Shown here piece after piece: positions 41,201 to 50,270 of a stretch of 64,000 nucleotides of DNA; position 1 is the first letter of the stretch; each line of letters starts with the position of its first letter. The stretch lies in assembly GCF_001884735.1 (NCBI RefSeq), contig NZ_MJAP01000034.1, forward strand, positions 682,001 to 746,000, in the 5' to 3' direction. This DNA comes from Natronohydrobacter thiooxidans. Its GTDB lineage: Bacteria > Pseudomonadota > Alphaproteobacteria > Rhodobacterales > Rhodobacteraceae. The notes below the pieces were generated by a model. The model saw only the letters and a list, made by a program, of their open reading frames with translations, was not told where the DNA came from and ran no database searches. The position numbers and the translations under genes are program-made.

Positions 41201-42736
41201 GCGTTTCACGGCGGCGCGCAATTCCGGCAGGCTGAACGCCCCGATCACCTGCCCGAAGCCCAGATAGACCACGCCGCCGCCAAGGATCAGCACCAGAAGC
41301 GCCAGATAGCGCCGCCCCGATTGCACCAGCATATCCGCCAGCAGCAGGTTCAGCCCGTAAAGCACCGCCCCCATCACCAGCGAGGCCAGCACGATCCGCC
41401 ACACCCGGCGCTTGAGCTGCGCGTCAAACTGCGCCGCCTGCCCCATGCTGCGCGCGCCCAGCCAAAGCTGCAGCACCATGATCCAGCCTGCAACCGTCGT
41501 GGCCCATGCCGCCGCAATAAAGCCCAGAACGCCCATCAGCCCGACCGCAATTGCGGCATTGATCACCATCGAGACCAGCGCATATTTGAACGGTCGTTTC
41601 GTGTCATGCCGCGCATAATACAAGGGCTGCAACACCTTATGCAGCACGAAGGCGGGCAGCCCCAGACCGTAAACCGCCAGCGCCAGCGCCGTGGCCTGCG
41701 TATCCGTCTCTGTCCAGGCCCCGCGCCCGAACAGAACCGAGACAATCGGCGTCGCAATCACCACCAGCGCCACCGCGCAGGGCACGGTCAGAAACAGCGA
41801 AAACTCCAGCCCCCGGTTGAAACTGTGCTGCCCGGCCCCGGTCTCGCCCGCGCGCAACCGCCGCGACAATTCGGGCAGCAAGACCACACCCACGGCAATC
41901 CCCACCACACCCAGCGGAAGCTGATACAGCCGGTCCGCATAGGACAGCCACGAGACCGCATTCTCGGTGAAACTCGCCACCTGCCGCCCCACGATCAGGT
42001 TGATCTGCACCACACCGCCCGCCAGCACCGCAGGCCCGGCAATGATCGCCAGACGCTTCAACTCGGGCGTCAGGCGCGGCCAGCGGAAGCGCATGGTGAA
42101 GCCCGCGCGCCGCACCGCGACCCAGAGCGCCGCCAGTTGCACCACCCCCGCCACAGGCACCGCCCAGGCCAGCGTCATCCCCATATCCCAGCCCGCGCGA
42201 TCCGCCATCAACATGGCCACCACGAAAACCACGTTCAGCAGTACAGGCGCCGCCGCCGCCGCAGTGAACCGCCCCACCGCGTTCAGCATCCCCGACAGAA
42301 GCGCGGTCAGCGAGATGAAGAAAATATAGGGAAAGGCCACGCGCCCATAAAGCACGGCCAGATCAAACCGCTCATCCTGCGCAAAGCCTGCGGCCATGCC
42401 CCAGACCAGAAACGGCATGGCAATGATCGCAAGCGTCGAAAAGATCAGAAGAAGTGCGGCCATCCCCCAGAACGCATCGCGTGCGAAACTCTCGGCATCC
42501 TCGCCCGCTTCATGCTTCTTGGCGAAAATCGGCACGAAGGCGAAATTGAACGCCCCCTCGGCAAAGAAACGGCGGAACATATTGGGCAGCGAAAAGGCCA
42601 CGAAAAACGCATCCGTCACCGGCCCTGCGCCCAGATATGCGGCGATCATCACATCGCGGGCAAAGCCGAAAACGCGGCTCAGAAGCGTCCACAGCCCCAC
42701 GGTCAGGAAACCCGCCACCAGCCGGATACGTGCCAT
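41174..42736 (-). CDS. murJ: Lipid II flippase MurJ
   Basis: A 520-residue inner-membrane protein of the MviN/MurJ (MOP) family with about 14 helices, which flips lipid II for peptidoglycan synthesis. The N-terminus TVGLWTLLSRVFGFARDVMIAAYLGAGPVTDAFFVAFSLPNMFRRFFAEGAF is the clear family signature. QPLYYARHDTKRPFKYALVSMVIN holds conserved Arg residues. The start overlaps the stop of the small YdeI-domain gene by one base (TGATG). It is the last gene of the minus-strand run lpoA-glnD-ydeI-murJ and its 3' end overlaps the opposing rhomboid-like gene. Confidence 0.96.
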   Translation of the reverse strand: MARIRLVAGFLTVGLWTLLSRVFGFARDVMIAAYLGAGPVTDAFFVAFSLPNMFRRFFAEGAFNFAFVPIFAKKHEAGEDAESFARDAFWGMAALLLIFSTLAIIAMPFLVWGMAAGFAQDERFDLAVLYGRVAFPYIFFISLTALLSGMLNAVGRFTAAAAAPVLLNVVFVVAMLMADRAGWDMGMTLAWAVPVAGVVQLAALWVAVRRAGFTMRFRWPRLTPELKRLAIIAGPAVLAGGVVQINLIVGRQVASFTENAVSWLSYADRLYQLPLGVVGIAVGVVLLPELSRRLRAGETGAGQHSFNRGLEFSLFLTVPCAVALVVIATPIVSVLFGRGAWTETDTQATALALAVYGLGLPAFVLHKVLQPLYYARHDTKRPFKYALVSMVINAAIAVGLMGVLGFIAAAWATTVAGWIMVLQLWLGARSMGQAAQFDAQLKRRVWRIVLASLVMGAVLYGLNLLLADMLVQSGRRYLALLVLILGGGVVYLGFGQVIGAFSLPELRAAVKRSRPAQPGA

Positions 42737-42978
42737 CAGTCCGTCTTTCCCCTGCCGGGCGGCTGCCAGGCCATGCCCATATAGCCATGCCCCGCCCGCA
42801 ACTCCGCCAGCATGGATTGCAGACGTTTCTCGCGCGTCTCGGGCCGTTTCGCGCCCTTGATCCAGATCAGCCAGTCATTGCGCTGATAGGGCGGGCGCGC
42901 GTCATAGGCCGCGCGCAGCCCCGCGCCCTGCAAGGCATCCTCGACATCCTGCGGCATGATCTCGCGGGGCCGCACCAT
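42736..42978 (-). CDS. Stand-alone OmdA (YdeI/OmpD-associated C-terminal) domain protein
   Basis: An 80-residue protein that corresponds to the C-terminal domain of YdeI-family proteins: IMPQDVEDALQG, YQRNDWLIWIKGAKRPETREKRLQSMLAELRAG. The Lys/Arg-Pro-Glu-Thr-Arg motif matches the same region of the full-length protein at 8232-8852 (AKTPETRVARI). It is squeezed between glnD and murJ, sharing one base with each neighbour's stop or start codon (TGATG on both sides), so translation is coupled. Function unknown; OmdA proteins have been linked to bacteriocin tolerance. Confidence 0.78.
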   Translation of the reverse strand: MVRPREIMPQDVEDALQGAGLRAAYDARPPYQRNDWLIWIKGAKRPETREKRLQSMLAELRAGHGYMGMAWQPPGRGKTD

Positions 42979-45776
42979 CAGCCCGCCGCCCGCTCCGCGC
43001 CCGCCTCGATCGCCGCGCGCAGCTTGCGCTCCAGCGCGTCCTGCCGGGATTTGGAATGAAGCTTCAGCCCGAACATGTCTTTCACATAGAAGGTATCGAC
43101 CGCCTGCACCCCATAGGTGGCAATCACGGCACTGGCAATCGAGATATTGGCATCCGCCAGCGTGCGCGCCAGATCGAACAATAGCCCCGGACGGTCGCGC
43201 GTATCCACCTCGATGATCGTGTAGATCTCCGATCCTTCATTGTCGAAACTGATATGCGTGGGCACCCGGAAGGCGCGCTCGCGTTTCTTCACCTTGTCGC
43301 GGTCAGCCAGCGCTTTCGAAGCCACCACCTCGCCCTTCAGCGTGCGCTCGATCATGGTGCGCAGACGCGGCAGGCGCGTATCCTCGAAAGGATGGCCGTC
43401 ACTGTCCTGCACCCAGAATACGGCGGTCGCCACCCCGTCCTTGGTCGTATAGGTGCGCGCATCGACGATATTCGCCCCCACCAGCGCCAGCGCGCCGGCA
43501 AAGCGCGCAAACAACCCCGGATGATCCGAAAGCACGAAACAGGCGCGGGTGGCATCGCGGTCGGGGTCAGGATGCAGATCCACCCGGATCTCATCGGGTG
43601 TCAGATCCCGCAACAGCCGCGCAAACACCAGATGCGTGGCGGTCGGCAGCCCCTGCCAATAGGGCGCATAATGCCGCGCCACCTCGGCGCGCAGATCGGC
43701 GCGCGGCCAGTCCTCCAGCGCGTCGCGCAGCGCGCGCTTCGCCTCATCCGCGCGGTTCTCGCGATTGAGCGCTTCCAGCCCCGTCTCCAGCGCCGTCGCC
43801 GTCTCGCGGTAAAGCTGGCGGATCAGTTGCGCTTTCCAGTTATTCCACGTCCCCGGCCCGACGCCCCGGATGTCGCAGACCGTCAGCGCGGTCAGCAGAT
43901 CCAGCCGCTCGCGCGATTTCACCAGCTTGGCGAAATCGCGCACCGTGCGCGGATCGGAAATGTCGCGCTTCTGCGCCGCATCCGCCATCAGCAGATGATA
44001 GCGCACCAACCATTCCACCGTGTCACATTCGGCCTTTTTCAGCCCCAGACGCGGCGCCACCTTGCGCGCGATCTGCGCCCCCAGCACCGAATGATCCTCG
44101 GGCCGCCCCTTGCCGATATCATGCAGCAGCAGCGCCACATACAGAACCCGCCGGTTCACCCCGTCCTTGAGGATCCGCGAGACCACCGGCAATTCCTCGC
44201 GCAACTCCTCGCGCTCGATCTGCGCAAGCTGGCTGATGCACTGGATCGTATGCTCATCGACCGTGTAATGATGATAGACATTGAACTGCATCATCGCGAC
44301 GATGGGTTCAAATTCGGGAATAAACGCCCCCAGCACCCCCAATTCATTCATCCGCCGGAGCGCGCGCTCGGGGTTCGAGTGATTGAGCATCATGCGCAGG
44401 AAAATCTTCTGCGCCTCAGGGCTTTGCCGGAAAGTGTCATCGATCAGATGCAGATTGGCCGCGATCAGCCGCATCGCATTGGGGTGGATCAGATAACCCG
44501 TGACCAGCCCTTCCTCGAACAGCCGCAGCAGATTGAGCGGATCGGACAGAAACTCGGCAGGGTTCTCAATATCCAGCCGGTTATGCACCACTTTAAGACC
44601 GTGGCGCATCTGCTTGCGTTTGTTCAGAAAATGCCGCAGCAACGGCTCGCGCTTGACATGGCGCGCTTCCAGCTCGGTCAGGAAAATCCGCGTCAATTCA
44701 CCGACATGGGTCGCATGGCGGAAATAATCCTGCATGAAATGCTCGACCCCGCGCCGCCCGCCATGATCGACATAGCCCATGCGCTCGGCCACCCCCACCT
44801 GCATGTCGAAGGTCAGCTGCTCGACCGCGCGGCCCGCAAGGTGATGCAGATGGCAGCGCACCGCCCAGAGATAGGTCTCCGCATCGCGGAAGGTCTGATA
44901 TTCCTCGGCCCGGAAGAACCCCAGCCCCACCAGTTCCTCGGCCTGATCGACCTCATGGATATATTTCGCGATCCAATAGAGGGTCTGCAGATCGCGCAGG
45001 CCGCCCTTGCCCTCTTTCACATTGGGCTCCAGCATATAGCGCTGATTGCCGATCTTCGCGTGCCGGTCCGCGCGCTCGGCCAGTTTCGCCTCGATGAACT
45101 CGGCATGGGTTTTCGCAAACAGATCCGTCCAGAGCCGACGGCGCAGCGCCTGCGCCAGTTCCTCATTGCCATGCAGGAAACGATGCTCCAGCAGGGCTGT
45201 GCGGATGGTGATATCCTCGCGCCCCAGCCGCAGACATTCCCCGACCGTGCGGCTGGCATGACCGATCTTCAGCTTCATGTCCCACAGGATATAAAGCATC
45301 GATTCGATCACCTGCTCGACCCAGCCCGTCACTTTCCACGGCACCAGAAACAACAGATCGATGTCCGAATGCGGCGCCATCTCGGCCCGCCCGTAGCCGC
45401 CCACCGCCAGAATGGCGATCCGCTCGCCCTCTGAGGGGGTCGCATTGGGGTGCAGCCGCGTCTGTACCGCGTCCAGCGCCGCGATAACAACAGCATCGGT
45501 CAGCCATGTATTGGCGGCGACAAAAGAGCGGGCATCGCGCGGATGCGCGGCAAAGCGCGCCTCCAGCCGTTCAGAGCCGCTTTTCAGCGCCGCGCGCAGA
45601 CAGCGGGTGATCACCCCGCGCTGCGCTTTCGCGCTCTCGCCGCTGGCGGCATCCAGGGCCGCATTCAGATCCTGATGCAGCGCCGCAAGATCAAGGATCT
45701 CTTCGGGCGGAAACAGTTCCGCCGCGCGCGCCGGATAGCGCGCGGTCTCGCGCAGACTCAGGTTTACCGGTGTCAT
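42978..45776 (-). CDS. glnD: [Protein-PII] uridylyltransferase / uridylyl-removing enzyme
   Basis: GlnD (932 residues) is the nitrogen sensor that uridylylates PII proteins when glutamine is low and removes UMP when it is high. The nucleotidyltransferase motif GGYGRAEMAPHSDIDLLFL begins at 126 with Asp138 and Asp140. The HD domain shows LLHDIGKGRPEDHS, and two ACT domains at the C-terminus (around TDRDATRACFVLSDHPGLFARFAGAL and VDTRDRPGLLFDLARTLADANISI) sense glutamine. It starts 11 bases after the lpoA-like gene and ends overlapping the YdeI-domain gene by one base. Targets GlnB/GlnK are not in the window. Confidence 0.97.
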   Translation of the reverse strand: MTPVNLSLRETARYPARAAELFPPEEILDLAALHQDLNAALDAASGESAKAQRGVITRCLRAALKSGSERLEARFAAHPRDARSFVAANTWLTDAVVIAALDAVQTRLHPNATPSEGERIAILAVGGYGRAEMAPHSDIDLLFLVPWKVTGWVEQVIESMLYILWDMKLKIGHASRTVGECLRLGREDITIRTALLEHRFLHGNEELAQALRRRLWTDLFAKTHAEFIEAKLAERADRHAKIGNQRYMLEPNVKEGKGGLRDLQTLYWIAKYIHEVDQAEELVGLGFFRAEEYQTFRDAETYLWAVRCHLHHLAGRAVEQLTFDMQVGVAERMGYVDHGGRRGVEHFMQDYFRHATHVGELTRIFLTELEARHVKREPLLRHFLNKRKQMRHGLKVVHNRLDIENPAEFLSDPLNLLRLFEEGLVTGYLIHPNAMRLIAANLHLIDDTFRQSPEAQKIFLRMMLNHSNPERALRRMNELGVLGAFIPEFEPIVAMMQFNVYHHYTVDEHTIQCISQLAQIEREELREELPVVSRILKDGVNRRVLYVALLLHDIGKGRPEDHSVLGAQIARKVAPRLGLKKAECDTVEWLVRYHLLMADAAQKRDISDPRTVRDFAKLVKSRERLDLLTALTVCDIRGVGPGTWNNWKAQLIRQLYRETATALETGLEALNRENRADEAKRALRDALEDWPRADLRAEVARHYAPYWQGLPTATHLVFARLLRDLTPDEIRVDLHPDPDRDATRACFVLSDHPGLFARFAGALALVGANIVDARTYTTKDGVATAVFWVQDSDGHPFEDTRLPRLRTMIERTLKGEVVASKALADRDKVKKRERAFRVPTHISFDNEGSEIYTIIEVDTRDRPGLLFDLARTLADANISIASAVIATYGVQAVDTFYVKDMFGLKLHSKSRQDALERKLRAAIEAGAERAAG

Positions 45777-45787
45777 TGCCGCACCGC

Positions 45788-46969
45788 TCAGGAACCGGCA
45801 CCCGCAAAGCTGCGTGGTGCGGGGCTCAGGATACGCACCCTTTCGTCGCGAATCTCTGCCACCGCCAGAGCGCGCTCATTCGTGCCATCGGGCCGGAAGC
45901 GGAAAATCCCGTTGACGCCCACAAAACCCGCCGGTTGCGTGATCGCCTCTGCGGTAAAGGGCGTGCGCCCCCCGCGCCGGATCAGCGTGCCGACCGCAGC
46001 CACTGCATCATAGCCCAGCCCCGCCACCGGCGACGGCGTTGCGCCATAGGCCGCAAGGTAGCGCGATTCGAATTGCTGCGTCAGCCCCGGATCGGGCAGC
46101 GCGAACCAGCCGCCCTGCAGCCCCGGCAGTTGCAATGTCGCCGCAGGAATATCCCAGCGCGTCAGCCCCATATACTTGAAATCATTCGGCGAGACATTGT
46201 TCTGCGGCAGCATCTCGGCCAGAAGCGGCAAGGCGCCTTCCGATCCGGCGGTCATCAGGATGCTCTGCGCCCCCGACGAGCGCGCGGCCGAGGCAATACG
46301 CGGAATCGCCTGGGTGATCCCCTGCTGCGAGAACGGATAGGATTGCGTCGCCACGACACTGGCCGCTGTGCGCTGCGCCGCGCGCCGGATCGCGCGCTCT
46401 GCCACCTGCCCGGCCTCGGTCTGCTCGGACACCACCATCACCCGGCCCCGGCCCTGCGCTGCCGAGTAGCCCAGCAGACGGGTCGCGGTATTGTCGAACA
46501 TCGGCCCAAGCAGGAAGACATTACCCCCCGCCACATCCGGATTGTTCGAGAAGCTGATCATGTTGATCCCGGCCTGCGCCGCCACCGGCCTTGCCCCGAG
46601 GGCGGCCTGCGCATGCAACGGCCCAAGGATGACCTGCGCCCCGTCATTGATCGCCTGCGCGGTCTGTGCCGCCGCGCGACCCGGATCGACACCGACCTGA
46701 TAGATCCGCAGATCAATCTGTGTCCCCTCCAGATCGGCCAGCGCCATGCGCGCGGCATTTTCCAGCTCGCGCGCCAGCACCTGACGCCCGGCATCGCCAT
46801 CACCGCTGGGCAGCATCAGCGCCACCACCGCCGGACGCGACGGGCCTCTGCCCGCCACCGCGCCCGCAGGCATGTCACAGGCCGCCAGCACCAGCGAAGC
46901 GCCCATAAGCCCCAGAAATCCGCGCCGTTTCAGCCTGTCGGCCCCCTGCGCCGCTGCAAGATCACGCAT
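45788..46969 (-). CDS. Penicillin-binding-protein activator (LpoA-like periplasmic lipoprotein)
   Basis: A 393-residue lipoprotein: twin Arg and hydrophobic stretch RRGFLGLMGASLVLAAC with the lipobox LAAC at Cys31. The mature part is a type I periplasmic-binding-protein fold (VVALMLPSGDGDAGRQV, LGPLHAQAALGARPVAAQAGINMISFSN). E. coli LpoA, which activates PBP1a from the outer membrane, has this domain at its C-terminus and is encoded next to rsmI and yraN, as here (rsmI diverges 87 bases away). The E. coli N-terminal TPR part is absent. Function as a PBP activator is inferred from the domain and synteny. Confidence 0.85.
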   Translation of the reverse strand: MRDLAAAQGADRLKRRGFLGLMGASLVLAACDMPAGAVAGRGPSRPAVVALMLPSGDGDAGRQVLARELENAARMALADLEGTQIDLRIYQVGVDPGRAAAQTAQAINDGAQVILGPLHAQAALGARPVAAQAGINMISFSNNPDVAGGNVFLLGPMFDNTATRLLGYSAAQGRGRVMVVSEQTEAGQVAERAIRRAAQRTAASVVATQSYPFSQQGITQAIPRIASAARSSGAQSILMTAGSEGALPLLAEMLPQNNVSPNDFKYMGLTRWDIPAATLQLPGLQGGWFALPDPGLTQQFESRYLAAYGATPSPVAGLGYDAVAAVGTLIRRGGRTPFTAEAITQPAGFVGVNGIFRFRPDGTNERALAVAEIRDERVRILSPAPRSFAGAGS

Positions 46970-47056
46970 GCACCCCTACTCCTGCCTTGCTTCACATGTT
47001 ATGCGGCGACACAGTAAGCAAGGGCAGGCGTGAAGTAAACGCTCGTCTGAGAATTG

Positions 47057-47974
47057 ATGCCGCTCCCCGGCAAGGACATGCTGCAGGATATGCCCCCAGA
47101 AACCCCGCCCCATTCCGCCAGCCTCGCCCGCGCCATCGCGCCGGGCCTTTACCTGATCGCAACCCCCATCGGCACGGCGCGCGACATCACGCTGCGCGCG
47201 CTCGACCTGCTGGCAGGCGCGGATCTGCTGGTGGCCGAAGACACACGCAGCCTGCGCCATCTGATGGAAATCCACGGCATCGCGCTCGACGGGCGGCGCG
47301 TGCTGGCCTATCACGACCATAATGGCGCGCGCATGCGCCCGGTGATCCTCGACGCGCTGCGCGACGGCAAATCCGTGGTCTATGCCTCTGAAGCGGGCAC
47401 GCCGCTTGTCGCCGATCCGGGCTTCCAGCTTGCCCGCGCGGTGATCACTGAGGGGCTCGCGGTGCATGCCGCCCCCGGCCCCTCGGCCATGCTGGCCGCG
47501 CTGACCGTGGCGGGCCTGCCCAGCGACCGTTTCTGCTTTCTGGGCTTCGCGCCCACACAGGCGGGCGCGCGGGCAAAATTCCTGTCAGAGGCCGCCGCCA
47601 TCCCCGCCACGCTGATTTTCTACGAATCGCCCAAACGCATAAACCGTTTTCTAACCGAATTGCGCGACACTCTCGGGGCAGAGCGCGATGCCGCCCTCTG
47701 CCGCGAGTTGACCAAGAAACATGAGGAAGTGTTGCGCATGCCTCTGGGGGCCCTTGCCGATGCCATCGCAGACCGCATGCTGAAAGGCGAAATCGTCGTG
47801 CTGGTCGGGCGTGGCGACGCGCCCGCCGCCGACGCGCAGTCCCTCGATCAGGCGCTCGACGCAGCCCTGGCAGAGATGCGCCTGAAAGAGGCCGTGGCCC
47901 ATGTCAGCGCCACCCTGAACCTGCCGCGCAGGCAGGTCTATCAGGCCGCGCTCGCCAAGGAGAAACCGAAATGA
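47057..47974 (+). CDS. rsmI: 16S rRNA (cytidine-1402-2'-O)-methyltransferase
   Basis: RsmI (305 residues from ATG 47057; starts at 47078 or 47090 are possible) methylates the ribose of C1402 in 16S rRNA. Motifs: GLYLIATPIGTARDITLRAL, LLVAEDTRSLRHLMEIHG, VYASEAGTPLVADPGFQL, AAPGPSAMLAALTVAGLPSDRF and LIFYESPKR, all of the tetrapyrrole-methylase-like RsmI family. The next gene yraN overlaps it by four bases. The rsmI-yraN pair with a divergent lpoA-like gene matches the E. coli gene neighbourhood. Confidence 0.95.
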   Translation: MPLPGKDMLQDMPPETPPHSASLARAIAPGLYLIATPIGTARDITLRALDLLAGADLLVAEDTRSLRHLMEIHGIALDGRRVLAYHDHNGARMRPVILDALRDGKSVVYASEAGTPLVADPGFQLARAVITEGLAVHAAPGPSAMLAALTVAGLPSDRFCFLGFAPTQAGARAKFLSEAAAIPATLIFYESPKRINRFLTELRDTLGAERDAALCRELTKKHEEVLRMPLGALADAIADRMLKGEIVVLVGRGDAPAADAQSLDQALDAALAEMRLKEAVAHVSATLNLPRRQVYQAALAKEKPK

Positions 47975-48324
47975 TCGCCGCGCGCAATTACCATGCCGGG
48001 CTGGCCGCCGAATCCTCGGTGTTGCGGCAATATCTTGACGCCGGATACCAGCTCCTCGCCCAACGCTTCCGGGGCCTGCATGGCGAAATCGACCTGATCC
48101 TGCGCAAGGGGGCCGCCGTGATCTTCGTCGAGGTCAAGAAAAGCCGCAGTTTTGATGCCGCGCTTGCCCGGCTTGGCCCCGCCCAGATCGGGCGCATCTT
48201 CGACACGGCAGCGGAATTTCTGGGCACTCAGCCCCTTGGCCAACTCACCGAAACCCGTTTCGATGTGGCGCTGGTCAATGCGCAGGGCCAGATCACGGTC
48301 ATGGAAAACGCGCTCGGCCCCTGA
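47971..48324 (+). CDS. yraN: YraN (UPF0102) nuclease-fold protein
   Basis: A 117-residue protein with the restriction-endonuclease-like YraN fold: LAQRFRGLHGEIDLILRKGAAVIFVEVKKSRS carries the Glu, Asp, Glu-x-Lys residues of the putative active site. The biochemical role of the family is unsettled. Its start overlaps the rsmI stop by four bases, so the two are translationally coupled. The gshB gene follows after 90 bases. Confidence 0.9.
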   Translation: MIAARNYHAGLAAESSVLRQYLDAGYQLLAQRFRGLHGEIDLILRKGAAVIFVEVKKSRSFDAALARLGPAQIGRIFDTAAEFLGTQPLGQLTETRFDVALVNAQGQITVMENALGP

Positions 48325-48414
48325 CCAAGCACACCATTGCAAGCGCCGCTTTCATCCGGCATCAAGGCGGGGACCGGGCCGTTTCGCGCCCGATATTCAC
48401 GACAAGAGGCCCCC

Positions 48415-49356
48415 ATGTCCCTGCGCGTAGCCTATCAGATGGACCCGATCGAGTCCGTCAACATCTTCGCCGACAGCACGTTCCGCATCGCCCTCGAAGG
48501 CCAGAAGCGCGGCCATCAGGCCTGGGTCTATACCCCCGACAAGCTCGCCTTTCGCGAAGGCCGTGTCATGGCGCTGGCGCGGCCGGTGACACTGCAACAG
48601 GTCAAGGGCGCGCATGTGGATTTCGGCCCGATGGAATTGCTCGATCTGGGCGAGATCGATGTGGTCTGGCTGCGCCAGGATCCGCCCTTCGACATGGGCT
48701 ATATCACCACGACCCATATCCTCGACATGATCCACCCGCGCACATTGGTCGTGAATGACCCGTTCTGGGTGCGCAACTACCCGGAAAAACTCTTGGTGCT
48801 GCAATTCCCGGATCTCACGCCCCCCACGATGATCGCCCGCGATCTGACCACGATCCGCGCCTTCAAGGCGGAACATGGCGATGTGATCCTCAAACCGCTC
48901 TATGGCAATGGCGGCGCGGGCGTGTTCCGGCTTGATCCCAATGACCGCAACCTCGCCTCGCTGCATGAATTGTTCACCGGCATGAACCGCGAGCCGCTGA
49001 TCGTGCAGAAATTCCTGCCCGCAGTGTCGAAGGGCGACAAGCGCATCATTCTCGTCGATGGCGCGCCCATCGGCGCGATCAACCGCGTACCTGCCGAAGG
49101 TGAGACCCGCTCGAACATGCATGTCGGCGGTCGCCCCGAACCGGTCAAGATGACCGCGCGCGACATTGAGATCTGCGAGGCCATCGGCCCGCTCCTGCGC
49201 GAGAAGGGCCAGATCTTCGTCGGCATCGACGTGATCGGTGACTATCTGACCGAGATCAACGTCACCTCGCCCACCGGCCTGCAGGAGCTTGAGCGTTTCG
49301 ACGGCACCAATGGCGCGGCGCTGATCTGGGAGGCCATCGAGGCCAAGCGCAGATGA
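48415..49356 (+). CDS. gshB: Glutathione synthetase
   Basis: GshB (313 residues) joins gamma-glutamylcysteine and glycine using ATP. It starts LRVAYQMDPIESVNIFADSTFRIALEGQKRGH, and the ATP-grasp part shows VILKPLYGNGGAGVFRL, GDKRIILVDGAPIGAINRVP and FVGIDVIGDYLTEINVTSPTGLQEL. These match the proteobacterial GshB family and its usual length (about 314). ATG 48415 is chosen. The gene overlaps the following esterase gene by four bases. Confidence 0.97.
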   Translation: MSLRVAYQMDPIESVNIFADSTFRIALEGQKRGHQAWVYTPDKLAFREGRVMALARPVTLQQVKGAHVDFGPMELLDLGEIDVVWLRQDPPFDMGYITTTHILDMIHPRTLVVNDPFWVRNYPEKLLVLQFPDLTPPTMIARDLTTIRAFKAEHGDVILKPLYGNGGAGVFRLDPNDRNLASLHELFTGMNREPLIVQKFLPAVSKGDKRIILVDGAPIGAINRVPAEGETRSNMHVGGRPEPVKMTARDIEICEAIGPLLREKGQIFVGIDVIGDYLTEINVTSPTGLQELERFDGTNGAALIWEAIEAKRR

Positions 49357-50270
49357 GCTGGCAACTAAAGGTCATGCGGGTGTTCCTGCGCCAGATCGCG
49401 CGGCGCTCGCTGGCCCGCCAGCCCGACAGTATCGCCGCGCGCGCATGGTTCGAGCGCGGCGCATGGCTCAATGCGCGCGGGCGCCCCTATCTAAGCTTCG
49501 CCCCCGACCAGATCGGTCCCGTCCCCGCGCTCTGGACCGAAAAGCCCGGCCCCGGCGCGCCCTTCATCCTCTATATCCACGGCGGCGGCTATGTCATGGG
49601 CAACCCCCGCACCCATGCTGCATTGGCCCGCTATCTCGCGCGCAAGGCGCAGATGCCGGTTCTGCTGCCCGATTACCGCCTTGCCCCCGAACACCCGTTT
49701 CCCGCCGCCTTTGACGATGCGCTGGCCTTCTGGCAGGGCCTTCTCGCGCAGGGCTACCGGGCGGACCAGATCGCACTGGGCGGCGATTCCGCGGGCGGCG
49801 GCATTGCGCTCGCACTTCTGGGCCATCTCTGCGCCACGCACCAGCCCGTGCCCTTCTGCACATTCGCCTTCTCGCCCTTCACCGATCTCACCTATTCCGG
49901 GGCTTCCATCCATGAGAATGCGACATCCGAAATCCTGCTACCCCCGCAACGGCTGGAGCAATTGCGCGCCCGCCTGCTGAATGGCGCAGACCCCGCCGAC
50001 CCGCGCATCTCGCCGCTGTTTGCGCGCTTCCCCAAAGCGCCGCCCACGCTGATTCAGGTCGCCCGCACCGAGATCCTGCGCGACGATTCGCGCCGCATGG
50101 CCGATCATCTGCGCGCGCAGGGCGCAGAGGTCACGCTGCAGGAATGGGGCAACCTGCCTCATGTCTGGCAATTCTTCCCCGGCTGGCTGCCAGAGGCGCG
50201 CAAGGCGCTCTCGGATGCCGCCACATTCATCCGGCAACAGCTTCCGCTACCCCCATCAGCCGGAAACTGA
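49353..50270 (+). CDS. Alpha/beta hydrolase, hormone-sensitive-lipase type esterase
   Basis: A 305-residue esterase of the HSL family. Motifs: YIHGGGYVMGN (oxyanion hole HGGG), DYRLAPEHPFPAAFDDALAFW, the nucleophile elbow GGDSAGGGIALALL with Ser, the acid in the Asp of TEILRDDSRRMADHL and the His in NLPHVWQFFPGWL. It starts four bases before the gshB stop. Its last 44 bases overlap comM on the other strand, the longest such overlap in the window. Substrate unknown. Confidence 0.88.
   Translation: MSWQLKVMRVFLRQIARRSLARQPDSIAARAWFERGAWLNARGRPYLSFAPDQIGPVPALWTEKPGPGAPFILYIHGGGYVMGNPRTHAALARYLARKAQMPVLLPDYRLAPEHPFPAAFDDALAFWQGLLAQGYRADQIALGGDSAGGGIALALLGHLCATHQPVPFCTFAFSPFTDLTYSGASIHENATSEILLPPQRLEQLRARLLNGADPADPRISPLFARFPKAPPTLIQVARTEILRDDSRRMADHLRAQGAEVTLQEWGNLPHVWQFFPGWLPEARKALSDAATFIRQQLPLPPSAGN

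Noticed and set aside
43254..45434. 726-residue plus-strand open frame
   Set aside because: Antisense to glnD, which has complete nucleotidyltransferase, HD and ACT motifs.
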